DNA of 64,000 nt from the NCBI RefSeq assembly GCF_038725785.1, contig NZ_CP109796.1:3410001-3474000 (forward strand), given 5' to 3'. This document shows positions 26,251-34,794 of this stretch, one piece after another; the stretch's first letter is position 1, and each line of letters starts with the position of its first letter. The translations under genes and the position numbers were made by a program. The notes below the pieces were generated by a model. The model did not search any database and was not told the DNA's origin. It worked only from the letters and a program-made list of their open reading frames with translations. This stretch comes from Termitidicoccus mucosus (GTDB taxonomy: Bacteria; Verrucomicrobiota; Verrucomicrobiia; Opitutales; Opitutaceae).

Positions 26251-26341
26251 GAACCGCGAAGAACGCGAAGGATGCGAAGCAAATTTTCAGCCCGCGGCAG
26301 CGCCCTCGGATGCGTAGCGCAGGCATCCTTGCCTGCGCGAA
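26251..26341. repeat. Two unpaired repeat halves (gcgaag family and gcgcaggcatccttgcctgcg)
   Basis: 26251-26285 is one arm of the gcgaag family; 26310-26341 is one arm of the gcaggcatccttgcctgc family seen complete at 42439 and 58733. Here both lack their partner arms, just outside the left end of the proposed element. Confidence 0.6.
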
Positions 26342-26377
26342 CCGGCCGGATTCCAGAGGGAAGCCGGGGACTTCACG

Positions 26378-26390
26378 AAAAAGTTGCCAG
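26378..26390. other. Candidate left attachment site (13-bp direct repeat)
   Basis: AAAAAGTTGCCAG here is repeated exactly at 42316-42328. It lies 22 bases before the recombinase start, the usual position of an att site. GTTGCC at 26383 and GGCAAC at 26399 form an inverted pair around a 10-base spacer, as in recombinase core sites. Found by eye; chance cannot be excluded. Confidence 0.35.
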
Positions 26391-26411
26391 TTGATGGCGG
26401 CAACCTGATCG

Positions 26412-27689
26412 ATGAAGTCAAAAAAGACCGCATTCACCATCAAGCCGTTCAAGAATCGCAACGGCACGATCTCCTACCGCGTGGCCGGCTGGCTGCTCGG
26501 CGAGCGCATCCGCAAAAACTTCAAAACCCGGGAGGCCGCCATCCTTGAACGCGGCACCCTGCAACTCAAGCAGGCGCAGGCCGACTCGGACTTGCGCGTG
26601 ACCTCCACGTTCCTTACTGAGCCCCAGTTGCGCGAGGCCGAGGCCGCGTTTCTCAAGCTCAAGGACAGGCCGCGCGCGCTGACGTTCTACCTCGACGTTG
26701 GCCTTGAAACCCATCGCGAGCCGAAGTCCGACCACCTCCTTGCCGATGCGATCGTCGCCTACCTCGCGGAGCGCACCAAGGAAGTGACCCGAAAAGCCAT
26801 TTGCCAGCGGCAGCTCAATGCCATCCGCATCGAATTGACGCTCTTCAAGGAATACTTCCCCGACCGCAGCGTGGGCGAACTGACGACCGAAGAACTCCTA
26901 AAATACCTCCGCAGGGACGGAGCCGCGGCAAAGACGCAGAACAACCGCCGCGCCACCTTGTCCACGTTTTTCAAATACGCCCTCGCCCAAGGCTGGCTGC
27001 TGGAAAACCCGGCCAAGGCCATTGTCCGGCAGCGCACCGGGCATAACCGGGGCTCGGCCCCGGCACTGAACGCCGCACAAGCCGCGCAACTCATGGCGCA
27101 CGTCGAGACCGTCCACGGCGGGGCGCTCGTGCCGTATTTCGCGCTATGCCTGTTTGCCGGCATCCGGCCCGAGGGGGAGATCACCAAGCTGCCCGCCGCC
27201 GATGTGCGGCTTGAAAACAACGCCATCACCATCGAACCAGATGTGTCGAAGGTGAACATGCGCCGCCTTGTGACCATCCAGCCCAATCTTGCGGCGTGGC
27301 TCCAAGCGTATCCGTTGGACCAATACCCTATCATTCCGTCGAAGGACAAAATGAAGAACGTGGCCGGGAAAATCACGCACATCCGGCGGCAATTCAAACT
27401 CGGGCATGACGTGTTGCGGCACACGTTTATTTCGATGCACGTTGGAAAATTCCGCTCGATGGGCGATGCGGCGTTGCAGGCGGGCAACTCGGAAAAAATC
27501 ATCCGCCGCCATTACCTGAACGTGACCACGCCGCAGGAGGCCGACGCTTTCTTCAAAATTATGCCATCATGCCGGGAGCGGCATAGGGCGAAGAAGGCAC
27601 CGGAAGCGAACACGGCGGAGGCGAACACGACGCCGGGCGTCACCATTGCCGCCGCCGAGCCCAACGAGCCGGGCCGGCTCGCGGCCTAG
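26412..27689 (+). CDS. Tyrosine recombinase/integrase with altered active site
   Basis: A 425-residue phage-type integrase. Residues about 10-60 are an arm-binding-like start, 105-205 a SAM-like core-binding domain, and 215-380 the catalytic domain. Catalytic positions visible: Arg252 in FAGIRPEGEI, Lys280 in VSKVNMRR, Arg336 in DVLRHTF and nucleophile Tyr368 in IIRRHYLN. The usual HxxR box reads D-V-L-R with a His one place earlier, and the usual GH box reads GN (Asn359). Such substitutions are known in verrucomicrobial integrases. It is the leftmost gene of the proposed element and reads inward; the C-terminal tail is low complexity. Confidence 0.82.
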   Translation: MKSKKTAFTIKPFKNRNGTISYRVAGWLLGERIRKNFKTREAAILERGTLQLKQAQADSDLRVTSTFLTEPQLREAEAAFLKLKDRPRALTFYLDVGLETHREPKSDHLLADAIVAYLAERTKEVTRKAICQRQLNAIRIELTLFKEYFPDRSVGELTTEELLKYLRRDGAAAKTQNNRRATLSTFFKYALAQGWLLENPAKAIVRQRTGHNRGSAPALNAAQAAQLMAHVETVHGGALVPYFALCLFAGIRPEGEITKLPAADVRLENNAITIEPDVSKVNMRRLVTIQPNLAAWLQAYPLDQYPIIPSKDKMKNVAGKITHIRRQFKLGHDVLRHTFISMHVGKFRSMGDAALQAGNSEKIIRRHYLNVTTPQEADAFFKIMPSCRERHRAKKAPEANTAEANTTPGVTIAAAEPNEPGRLAA

Positions 27690-27915
27690 AACGGTGGCGG
27701 TGTGGCGCGGGTGGCCGCCAAGGCCGCCTGTGCCATGCCGTCGTTTTTTGCGCCGCCCCACTTGGGGATGTGCACTCAGCGCAGACGCTCCGCTCGCGTG
27801 GACGCTGGAATGCAGCATCCCGCATTCCTCTCCGAAGCCGCCGCGCATCCGCGCGCAATCAGTCGTAACACGAATTTCCCACACGTGGGAAATTTCCTCC
27901 GAAAATCCGCCCGCA

Positions 27916-27940
27916 AGCCCTGCACCACGCAGGGCTTTTT
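27916..27940 (+). terminator. Rho-independent terminator
   Basis: AGCCCTGC-accac-GCAGGGCT followed by TTTT, 8-bp perfect stem, 226 bases after the recombinase stop. It probably ends the recombinase transcript. Confidence 0.7.
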
Positions 27941-27970
27941 ACTTCTCAAACGACCCCATCCCCCGCAAAA

Positions 27971-28007
27971 GAAAAACGACACGGAAACGCATTCCGTGTC
28001 GTTTTTC
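27971..28007. terminator. Bidirectional terminator
   Basis: GAAAAACGACACGGAA and its exact complement form a 16-bp stem with the 5-base loop acgca. A5 on one side and T5 on the other allow termination in both directions. It lies between the recombinase (+) and the relaxase operon (-). Confidence 0.75.
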
Positions 28008-28036
28008 TGGAAAACGCAGACAGCCAATCCTTCAGG

Positions 28037-28423
28037 TCACCTGACTGGTGGCGATGCCGCCGGCTCTGTTTTTGGCTGGACGAGCAGTTGCTCGATAAAT
28101 GCCTCCGTGGCCGGAAACGTTGTCCGATACGACGCGGGAAAACTGCGCATGCAGCCCAGTTGGAAGGCCTGGATGTCCTCCAGCATCTCGTGCAGGCAAA
28201 ACCCGATCACTGTCACGTGATGGCGGGCGAAGTGCAATTCCAGCCGTTCCCTGCCTTCCTCGCGGGCGAGACTCAGCGAGTTCAAACCAGACCACCGCAG
28301 CATCCATTCCGTTTCCTGCCACGGACAAAGCCGGATCATGGCAACGGGCTCATGCCCGTAATGCCTTTCCATGCAGTAGATGCTTGAACCTCTCTTGGCC
28401 AATAACGCTGCTTTTAAGCTCAT
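28037..28423 (-). CDS. Hypothetical protein coupled to relaxase gene
   Basis: A 128-residue soluble protein that I do not recognise. It is unlike a random reading: balanced composition, with a core ERHYGHEPVAMIRLCPW and HFARHHVTVIGFCLHEMLED. Its ATG overlaps the relaxase-helicase stop by four bases (28420-28423), so it is translationally coupled and likely an accessory of transfer. The bidirectional terminator at 27971 follows it. A role in mobilisation is inference from position only. Confidence 0.6.
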   Translation of the reverse strand: MSLKAALLAKRGSSIYCMERHYGHEPVAMIRLCPWQETEWMLRWSGLNSLSLAREEGRERLELHFARHHVTVIGFCLHEMLEDIQAFQLGCMRSFPASYRTTFPATEAFIEQLLVQPKTEPAASPPVR

Positions 28424-30411
28424 ATTCGTATTCCTTTTTGATGATTAATGTTGTTTTCCATATACGCAGTTTCCTCATGCGGGTAATCCTGCCCGATGAA
28501 GCACTGCCTCGACACCCTGTTGCCCGCGTCAACTGACGGCGTCATCCCCAGCTTCAAGTCCAGGGCAAGCTCACGCTCCCCGGCCTGCCGGACATGCTCC
28601 CGCAACGCCGCCTTGTCGGGCGTAAAAACAAGCACCTGCTTTCGCCCCCGGGAGACAGACACATACCATTGATGCGCGTGGGTGGCGGCCTGATTGCCGG
28701 CATCCGCCATCAACACCGTATCGACCGTCTTGCCTTGCGAGCCATAGGAGGTCACCGCATACCCGCGCACGAAAAGCCGCTGGGCGGGCTCCATCGTTTT
28801 CTCGATTCCCCTCGCGTCCTTGACCACGACGGCTCCGTCATCCGCGATGCTTTGCACGGTGACCAGTTCGCCGTTGTTGATGCGGTGGCCCTCGCGCGAG
28901 TTGCCGTTGAACTTGACCTGCAAGCGGTCCCCCGGGGCGACTTCCAAGGACACGGGCATTGCGGCGATAAAACGCTCCGCATAACGGAAGCTCACCCTGC
29001 TGGATACGCCGTCCTTTTCCAGAATGACGCCATGGTCATCCGTCCCGACCACGGGGCAAATGTCCCCCTTGGCAAACCGGCCGTAACCACGAACAAAACA
29101 CACATGGTAGTCGGACTGGTAAAATCGAGGGTCCACTTTCTGGGCCGCATTCAGGTCAACAGGCTGGCAGGTGTCGACGCGCACTCCGCGACCAATGATG
29201 CCTGCTTCAAACAATTTCGCCCTGATTGCCTCATTGGTTTGACGAACCTCCTCCCTTGTTTGGGCGACTACCAGCACCCACTCTTTTCGCTCAACGGCGG
29301 CCAGATATTCCGAGGCAAGCGCATTCCGACAGTCCTCGACGGCGACTTCGCGGATGCAGCCCAGACGATCCAAAGCGTCAAACGACTCCGCGGTTTTCCC
29401 CTCCGCCGCCAGCTTCACCGCGTTTCTGTAATGACGGATGAATGTGCGTTCCGCCGATGTCCCGGCCCGCGACGGGTCCTGCCTTCGGATCGACCGGAGC
29501 ACGGCCGGTTTCAGTCCGGCATGGCTTTCAATGGCACGCAGCGCATCGGAAAACGCAACGGCTCCATGCTGCCGGGTGTCCCCGGACAGGATCAGCCGTC
29601 CGCCGTTCGATTGCACGACACAAATCAATTCAGCGAGCTGTTGCGCCCCGACCTGCCCGGCCTCATCCACCATCACGACCGCGTTTTGAGGCAGTTGCTT
29701 TCGCTGCAAAAACGACGCAAGCGTTTCGGCCTCCAGCCCGTCCGCCTGCAAGTCCTGCGCTTGCTGGCGTTGGGGCGCCAGCACCACGACCGGTCTTTGT
29801 GCCGCCGACAGCCCCCGTGCCACTTCTTTCAGGGCAAAACTTTTTCCCGTTCCGGCACCACCGCGAAACAGGGTGATAAAATCACAACTGCCGAGGATCT
29901 TTTTTACGGCCATCGCCTGTTCATGCGAAAGCGCCGGAGACGCCTGATAGTTTGGATTCAGCGCGGGAAACCGGCCGCGCCCATCGGCGGCGGCCATCAC
30001 GACTGCCAGTTCGCAATTAAAAACTTCGCGCACCGTGAGCTTGTCCGTTCCCGGCTCTTTCAGATAACCGCGCTCCGACAGGGCCTGGCGCAACGCATCA
30101 AGATCGAAGTCCTGCCCGCGTCCACGCTCCAAGGCGGCGGCCAGCAACTCATGCTCATGGACGACGGAGCGCCGCTCAAAAAGATGCTGCTCGGCCCATT
30201 GCATGATGCCGGACAGGGCCGGCTTGACCGCAGGCAAAGGCACTATCGTCGTCAATGCTTTCAGGGCGGCGACTTCTTCACGCTGCATTTCCCCGCACCA
30301 TCGGGCACGCAACCGCTCCGCATTCGAGTTCTTCAGTTTTCGTCGGCGGTTCCCGTGCGCGATCTGTTCGCGCAGGTCTTTGATATTTTCAGGGGACTCG
30401 CCTTCCAGCAA
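28420..30411 (-). CDS. MobF/TrwC-type relaxase, helicase half (frameshifted from relaxase domain)
   Basis: A 663-residue reading frame with a RecD/TraI-like helicase. It has Walker A FRGGAGTGKSFALKEVARG, Walker B VVMVDEAGQVG, LILSGDTRQHGAVAF and the late motif VTSYGSQGKTVDTVLMAD with VSRGRKQVLVFTP. In intact MobF relaxases this is fused behind the relaxase domain. Here the relaxase part lies upstream in another frame (30486-31169). Shifting one base after 30531 makes the two halves join smoothly (continuing LGYEILNSPAGFEIRHVPAS), so the annotated TTG start at 30411 is probably not a natural start. Restored, the protein would be about 915 residues. Confidence 0.8.
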   Translation of the reverse strand: MLEGESPENIKDLREQIAHGNRRRKLKNSNAERLRARWCGEMQREEVAALKALTTIVPLPAVKPALSGIMQWAEQHLFERRSVVHEHELLAAALERGRGQDFDLDALRQALSERGYLKEPGTDKLTVREVFNCELAVVMAAADGRGRFPALNPNYQASPALSHEQAMAVKKILGSCDFITLFRGGAGTGKSFALKEVARGLSAAQRPVVVLAPQRQQAQDLQADGLEAETLASFLQRKQLPQNAVVMVDEAGQVGAQQLAELICVVQSNGGRLILSGDTRQHGAVAFSDALRAIESHAGLKPAVLRSIRRQDPSRAGTSAERTFIRHYRNAVKLAAEGKTAESFDALDRLGCIREVAVEDCRNALASEYLAAVERKEWVLVVAQTREEVRQTNEAIRAKLFEAGIIGRGVRVDTCQPVDLNAAQKVDPRFYQSDYHVCFVRGYGRFAKGDICPVVGTDDHGVILEKDGVSSRVSFRYAERFIAAMPVSLEVAPGDRLQVKFNGNSREGHRINNGELVTVQSIADDGAVVVKDARGIEKTMEPAQRLFVRGYAVTSYGSQGKTVDTVLMADAGNQAATHAHQWYVSVSRGRKQVLVFTPDKAALREHVRQAGERELALDLKLGMTPSVDAGNRVSRQCFIGQDYPHEETAYMENNINHQKGIRI

Positions 30412-30485
30412 CCGCCTGCGCGCCTCCTCGTCAATTTGATGATGCCGCTTGGAAAACCGTTCGATGACGCTGGCGGGGACATGCC

Positions 30486-30824
30486 TTATCTCGAAGCCCG
30501 CCGGGCTGTTGAGGATTTCATAGCCGAGGAACGCAGCCCTTTGGCCAGTTCATGCCGGTAAAGGTTGGTGGCAAACCGATGCGCCCGATACATGCCCGAA
30601 GGCTCCAGCGCCTTCCACCTGTCTTCCACCGGGTCAAAGGTCGCGTTCATGACCACGCAGTGGGTGTGCAGATGCGGATCGAGTTCCCGGCTCGTCTCAT
30701 GGCGGAAGCACGCGCTGATGATGTTTCCGGTAACCCGTTCGCCGTTTTTACTGGATTTGCGCACCCGCGTTTCCGCACGCTTTTCGAGTTCCGACAGGGC
30801 CATTCGGACAGCGTTTTCGTGCAA
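30486..30824 (-). pseudogene. TrwC-type relaxase domain, middle fragment
   Basis: The frame contains the three-histidine metal motif of HUH relaxases (HETSRELDPHLHTHCVV) followed by NATFDPVEDRWKALEPSGMYR, a hallmark of TrwC/TraI. The TTG at 30824 is internal, since in-frame coding continues upstream (YQDERIIELHENAV). The frame runs out at 30486 because a base is missing in a C run near 30532 (cgttcctcgg where cgttccctcgg would continue the reading). So this is the middle of one broken relaxase gene and not a separate protein. Confidence 0.78.
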
Positions 30825-30890
30825 CTCGATAATACGCTCATCCTGATAAAGTGCGACAATGGAAACGCTTTTGGAGGTGCCATCGTGAAG

Positions 30891-31169
30891 TCAAAAGACG
30901 CGCCGGTTGGCCTTGGCCCGACCGCCCTCGCGCCTGACCGAGTTCATGCGCTGCCCCAGTTTCAAGCCGGTTTGCGGATGCAATCCCTCGCACAAGGCGA
31001 TGAAGGATTTTTCCGTCACGGGGCCATCCAGGCCGAGTTTGTCAGCACCTTGGCCGAACCATTCGCCGAGGACTTTTTGCCCCTCGGAATAATAGTCGCC
31101 CTGCCCCAGATGTTCGCGAAAATACTGCCTCGCAGTTTTCAGGTTATATTGGATTTTTGTCTGTATCAT
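30891..31169 (-). pseudogene. TrwC-type relaxase domain, N-terminal fragment
   Basis: From the ATG at 31169 the product begins MIQTKIQYNLKTARQYFREH, then QGDYYSEGQKVLGEWFG. The YY pair supplies the catalytic tyrosines of MobF relaxases, and LGLDGPVTEKSFIALCEG is typical of the family. The frame stops at 30891 just after ANRRVF. One extra T (30892-30895) and, about 20 bases on, one missing A (AAAA near 30872) change the reading; correcting both gives the expected DFTMAPPK-SVSIVALYQ. The two indels cancel each other. An ATG at 31196 is also in frame. Confidence 0.78.
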
Positions 31170-31198
31170 GGTCACATTTGCCGACACGGCGGCCATGC

Positions 31199-31497
31199 AC
31201 TTATGAAACGAAGCCTCGTTTCTTTTGGTTGAGACACCCTACTCCTTGCGCCCAGGCGCAACGCGGAGTCTTTCATAAGTGAGGCCGCATGCCGGTCGCA
31301 CTTGCGACCGCGTCAACCGAAGCGCTTTTTCTTCAATCTGTGAAAACGAACACGCGCACCGGACATGGACAAATGCGGGCCGCGCTGCGCTGTTTCGGCC
31401 CGCCATTGTCCCGCCGGTAATGACTGCGGCACGGGCATGGGAACACGGTATTTGCTCCAGCTCTTGGGAGCTTCCGCAAGCACCGCGATCCCATGCC
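31199..31497. other. Candidate origin of transfer (oriT): cluster of inverted repeats
   Basis: The 371-base gap between the relaxase and the DUF3102-like gene holds ACTTATGAAA/TTTCATAAGT (31199-31208 and 31271-31280) and CGGTCGCA-ct-TGCGACCG (31293-31310). It also holds GGCATGGGA/TCCCATGCC (31434-31442 and 31489-31497) around a smaller GCTCC/GGAGC hairpin. MobF systems usually keep oriT next to the relaxase start. No gene is seen here. The nic site is not identified. Confidence 0.45.
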
Positions 31498-31540
31498 GTC
31501 CGGGTTGAAAAACTGGCACTCGCCTGTTTGTTATGGGAGG

Positions 31541-32050
31541 CTATTCAGAAAAACACTTCCGGAGAATTTCGTAGAGAGGCCGGAGGTCCCGGCGGATGGA
31601 TTCATGCGAGAGTTTGCCACGGGACGGGTGCAAGTCTTGCCGCAGAGCAAGCACCAGCCTGTTTGACAAACTCACATGGCGGGGCAACTGGAGGGCAATG
31701 GCGTTTTCGGACTTCCGTTTTGGTTCGGTGGCGATGCCGAGGCGCGCATACGCCTGCCTCAAACTCATGCCAGCAAAGGCGGATGTATCCGCAACCGTGC
31801 GGGCAAGTTTCATGTAGCGTTGGGCAGTGCGGACGCTCCCCTTGAAATTGGCCTCCAGCCACAGAAGCCATGAGCCCGCATCCATCTGTTTGCGAACCCG
31901 GTGTTTTTCGGCGAGGAGCAATTTGCCCGCCTGCCATGCCGCCGACAAGGCTTCATCGAGCAGTGTCCGCGACTGGCTGGAAATCGCTTCCACGCGGGAG
32001 TGCAGCTGGTTGATCTGTTCGGCGGCAGAAATCCTTTCGCATGTGTTCAT
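31541..32050 (-). CDS. DUF3102-like protein of mobile element
   Basis: A 169-residue protein. Residues about 8-110 show the DUF3102 pattern: INQLHSRVEAIS, ALSAAWQAGKLLLAEKH, GSWLLWLEANFKGSVRTAQR-YMKLAR. The RTAQRYM stretch is helix-turn-helix-like. The family is common on plasmids and integrative elements and is thought to bind DNA, but its job is not established. It sits upstream of the candidate oriT on the same strand as the relaxase, which suggests a mobilisation or maintenance role (inference). Confidence 0.65.
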   Translation of the reverse strand: MNTCERISAAEQINQLHSRVEAISSQSRTLLDEALSAAWQAGKLLLAEKHRVRKQMDAGSWLLWLEANFKGSVRTAQRYMKLARTVADTSAFAGMSLRQAYARLGIATEPKRKSENAIALQLPRHVSLSNRLVLALRQDLHPSRGKLSHESIRRDLRPLYEILRKCFSE

Positions 32051-32162
32051 GCGGTGGATGATATTCCATCATTTCATCGGGAAATAGGGGCTTTCGCTTA
32101 GGTGTAATTTGCCCGGGTTTCCGGAGAGGCAAGATGCCGCTCCAAATATAGCCGCTTAGGTA

Positions 32163-34724
32163 TCAAAGGCTCGCGTCCCTCAATTCCGGTCCGTCATCGC
32201 CGCCGCCCCATACCGCGTAACGAAACCAACCGTCCCGCGACAGGTTCAACGTTCCGAACGACTCGGGCGACAAATTCAGCCCGCCGACCACCACGATGCG
32301 CCGCGCCGGGTTTTTCGGATGGCGCATGACCGCTTGAATGGCGATGCCGTCGCCAAACCATGACCGTTCGCCCCAAGTGATGCCGTCTCCTGTTATCGTC
32401 ACGCCCAGTCCCCTGTCCAACTCGCGCCAGACCGAGTTCGTCCGTGCGTTGCCGATGAGCACGAGATTGGAGTTCCGCATTTCCTCTGCCGCCAGTTCGC
32501 TATCCATGACCATCCGGCATCCGCTGAAATGGGTTTTCCGCCACCCGGCTTGAATCGCCTCCGCGACGGTGGCGTTGGCCGCGTTCTCCTCATCGTTTCC
32601 CGTCGACCCGATCACCACCCAAAATTTCTCTGTCAGCACGTCCTGCACCGAGCCCCGGCGGACGCGCTCCGCGCCATCCTCCCAGCTAATTCCACCGCGC
32701 TGCTGCGCGGCCCATTCAATCAAATCCTCCCATGCGCCCAAATGTGCCGACTCCCTTCTGGGCGGCGTTTCAAAACGCACAGGCGCGCCCGCACGCACGG
32801 CCTTGGTTACGAATGCCTTTGATGTTTTCAAATCCCCATGCCCCGGTTCGTTGCCGCCGTCGTTGATGATAAAAACATCGGGAGTTTTTCTTTTTAGAAA
32901 AGCACTCATCCGATCTCCTCTCATAAACCATTCCCGAAATTCCTTTCTTTTCGAAAAAGCGGCCACAAGGTTTCGGGGCATGTTTTGGTCGAGGACAAAT
33001 TCCGGGTTCAGGACGGCGATCCCGGCAAAACGTCCGGGCCAGCTTGCGCAGGCATCGAAAGCCAGCGGTGCGGCGCTGCACATGCCCATCAAGGTCACGC
33101 GATTGCGATCAAATAGATAATTCCGGCCAACCGCTTCCAGCACCTCCGCGAGATGGGCGGATTCCATCGGCAGGCCGGTGGGTCGGTTGTGATAGCCGGA
33201 CCAAAGCAAAATGACGCCGTGCCTTTCCGCGAGTTTGGCCATTCGGTCCGCCAGATGATGATCGTCCAGAAACGGACTTTCCAAAAAGGGTTTGGCGGCG
33301 GAAACGGCGGTGGGAAGAATGACGACAAGCGGCAGAGCGGAAGCGTCCTTTTTATAGCAGGAAGGAACATATATCCGGTAGCATTGTTGGGAATCGTCGA
33401 TTCTTGATACAAAACCATTCAAATGCAGGCCGGTCACATGGGAAAACGGCTCCTCGCCCCGGCGGACTCGCATCAATGCCTCCTGTGTGATCCATAGCTC
33501 ATGCACAAACCGGCGCTCCCAACCGCGCCCGCCGCCAATCGGATCGGGATTCTCGCCCTTCCCTGCATTGTTTTTCTCAAATTGGGAGGCAAGGAATCCA
33601 AGCCGGGCCTTGAGTGCCGCAAAACCGCCATGCTCCTGCAAACGGAAAGGAAGGGCGTCTATTTCCAAAAGGGCGTCTTGAAGCGCATGCGCCGGGTGTC
33701 CGACAAGCAGCCTTTCATAATATTCCTTGCCGTTGACCTCAAGCACCACCTTGTGCAGTCCGCTTTGCGCAGTTGCCTTGTCCCATTGCACCTTGTTGCC
33801 CACCAGCCCCCCTGTCCGTTCGCCCGTGATTGAACGGACATGCCCGGTAAATTTGACAGAGAAAGGCGCGCCTCTGGGGGCGGCCGCCACTGGCTCATCA
33901 AATGTATAATAAATATTCTTTCTCATGATGGATTTTTCGAGCGAGGATTGCGCCGCAAGCGTGGCTTGGGCGGTTTTTACTCCGGCCAGGGACAAGTACG
34001 CGCAAAATCCCCACAAGGTATCCTGCCTTGGTATTTTCACCACGACCAGATTGTCACCCGGTGCAATCGGCACTTTGGTCAAATCCCTGTATATGAACAG
34101 GGATCGCCTGCCCTTGGGGGCGAAAACACGTTTCCCGTTCGCAAACACCCGGGATACGCCCGTGCTGCCGATCAGCATCCATGCGTTGGTTTTTTTGGTC
34201 GATGTTACATTGAACGCGACATAGGCGACCATTCCATCCGTTTCCTTTGATTCCGGTTGGTTGAAAGCATGATTAAAATCAACAAAATGGCGGCGCTCGT
34301 TCATGACGAACCACTTTGGATAAATCGTGCCCTCCCCATCCGGCACCCCGATGGCTTTTAATTTCTTGGAAAATTCATCCACGCTGGCGATGCTTTCGCT
34401 TAGATTGACGCGCTCCAGATAATCAATCTTGTCAAAATCCTCCCCTTTTTTGATTTGAAAAGGCCCAATGACCAAGTGGTCTTTGATCTCTGCTCCGATA
34501 GATTTTGAAACCACCACCGGCAGGCGGACGCCGCTTGGCGCGGGTTCCTTTTCAGACGCGGCATGAGCATGCTGAAACGTCAAGGAAATCGACGCCAGAA
34601 CAAGACCGAAAACCTGTCTTGAATGCAATGCGGCCCGGCCAATGATTTTTGACCACAGATAGACACGAATCAAAACAGGCATTAACATTTGTTGCTTCAT
34701 GATATTATTGGATTTTATCCGCAT
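32163..34724 (-). CDS. Large secreted alpha/beta hydrolase (prolyl-oligopeptidase/esterase type)
   Basis: Up to 853 residues. A signal peptide (VFGLVLASISLTFQHAHA) begins about 40 residues in. The preceding residues are encoded by an interspersed repeat, so the true start may be the ATG at the MPVLIRV position or a TTG before HSRQV. An N-terminal beta-rich half (about 60-420) precedes the hydrolase fold: RIYVPSCYKKDASALPLVVI, oxyanion region, nucleophile elbow LMGMCSAAPLAFDAC, acidic FIINDGGNEPGHGD and His in SAHLGAWEDLIEW. The elbow reads G-M-C-S-A, placing Cys where Ser is usual. A C-terminal ~150 residues (FWVVIGSTGNDEENA, NLVLIGNARTNSVW) is a receiver-like cap seen in related planctomycete/verrucomicrobial enzymes. 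Last gene of a five-gene operon. Confidence 0.7.
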   Translation of the reverse strand: MRIKSNNIMKQQMLMPVLIRVYLWSKIIGRAALHSRQVFGLVLASISLTFQHAHAASEKEPAPSGVRLPVVVSKSIGAEIKDHLVIGPFQIKKGEDFDKIDYLERVNLSESIASVDEFSKKLKAIGVPDGEGTIYPKWFVMNERRHFVDFNHAFNQPESKETDGMVAYVAFNVTSTKKTNAWMLIGSTGVSRVFANGKRVFAPKGRRSLFIYRDLTKVPIAPGDNLVVVKIPRQDTLWGFCAYLSLAGVKTAQATLAAQSSLEKSIMRKNIYYTFDEPVAAAPRGAPFSVKFTGHVRSITGERTGGLVGNKVQWDKATAQSGLHKVVLEVNGKEYYERLLVGHPAHALQDALLEIDALPFRLQEHGGFAALKARLGFLASQFEKNNAGKGENPDPIGGGRGWERRFVHELWITQEALMRVRRGEEPFSHVTGLHLNGFVSRIDDSQQCYRIYVPSCYKKDASALPLVVILPTAVSAAKPFLESPFLDDHHLADRMAKLAERHGVILLWSGYHNRPTGLPMESAHLAEVLEAVGRNYLFDRNRVTLMGMCSAAPLAFDACASWPGRFAGIAVLNPEFVLDQNMPRNLVAAFSKRKEFREWFMRGDRMSAFLKRKTPDVFIINDGGNEPGHGDLKTSKAFVTKAVRAGAPVRFETPPRRESAHLGAWEDLIEWAAQQRGGISWEDGAERVRRGSVQDVLTEKFWVVIGSTGNDEENAANATVAEAIQAGWRKTHFSGCRMVMDSELAAEEMRNSNLVLIGNARTNSVWRELDRGLGVTITGDGITWGERSWFGDGIAIQAVMRHPKNPARRIVVVGGLNLSPESFGTLNLSRDGWFRYAVWGGGDDGPELRDASL

Positions 34725-34746
34725 CTATTTGCGTTCATCTGTAGTT
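34651..34746. repeat. Inverted intergenic repeat, accacagatnnacac family
   Basis: Arms gaccacagatagacacgaat at 34651 and atccgcatctatttgcgttc at 34718 onward. One arm lies inside the apparent 5' end of the hydrolase gene. Related copies lie at 43639, 47070 and 47531. Confidence 0.65.
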
Positions 34747-34794
34747 AAATCAAGTGGTGTTGGCCTTAATCTTCAAATCACACCGTGGCGCTGT

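Noticed and set aside
28594-30561. A 655-residue plus-strand frame antisense to the relaxase-helicase
   Set aside because: The minus strand carries clear Walker motifs; the plus product shows none.
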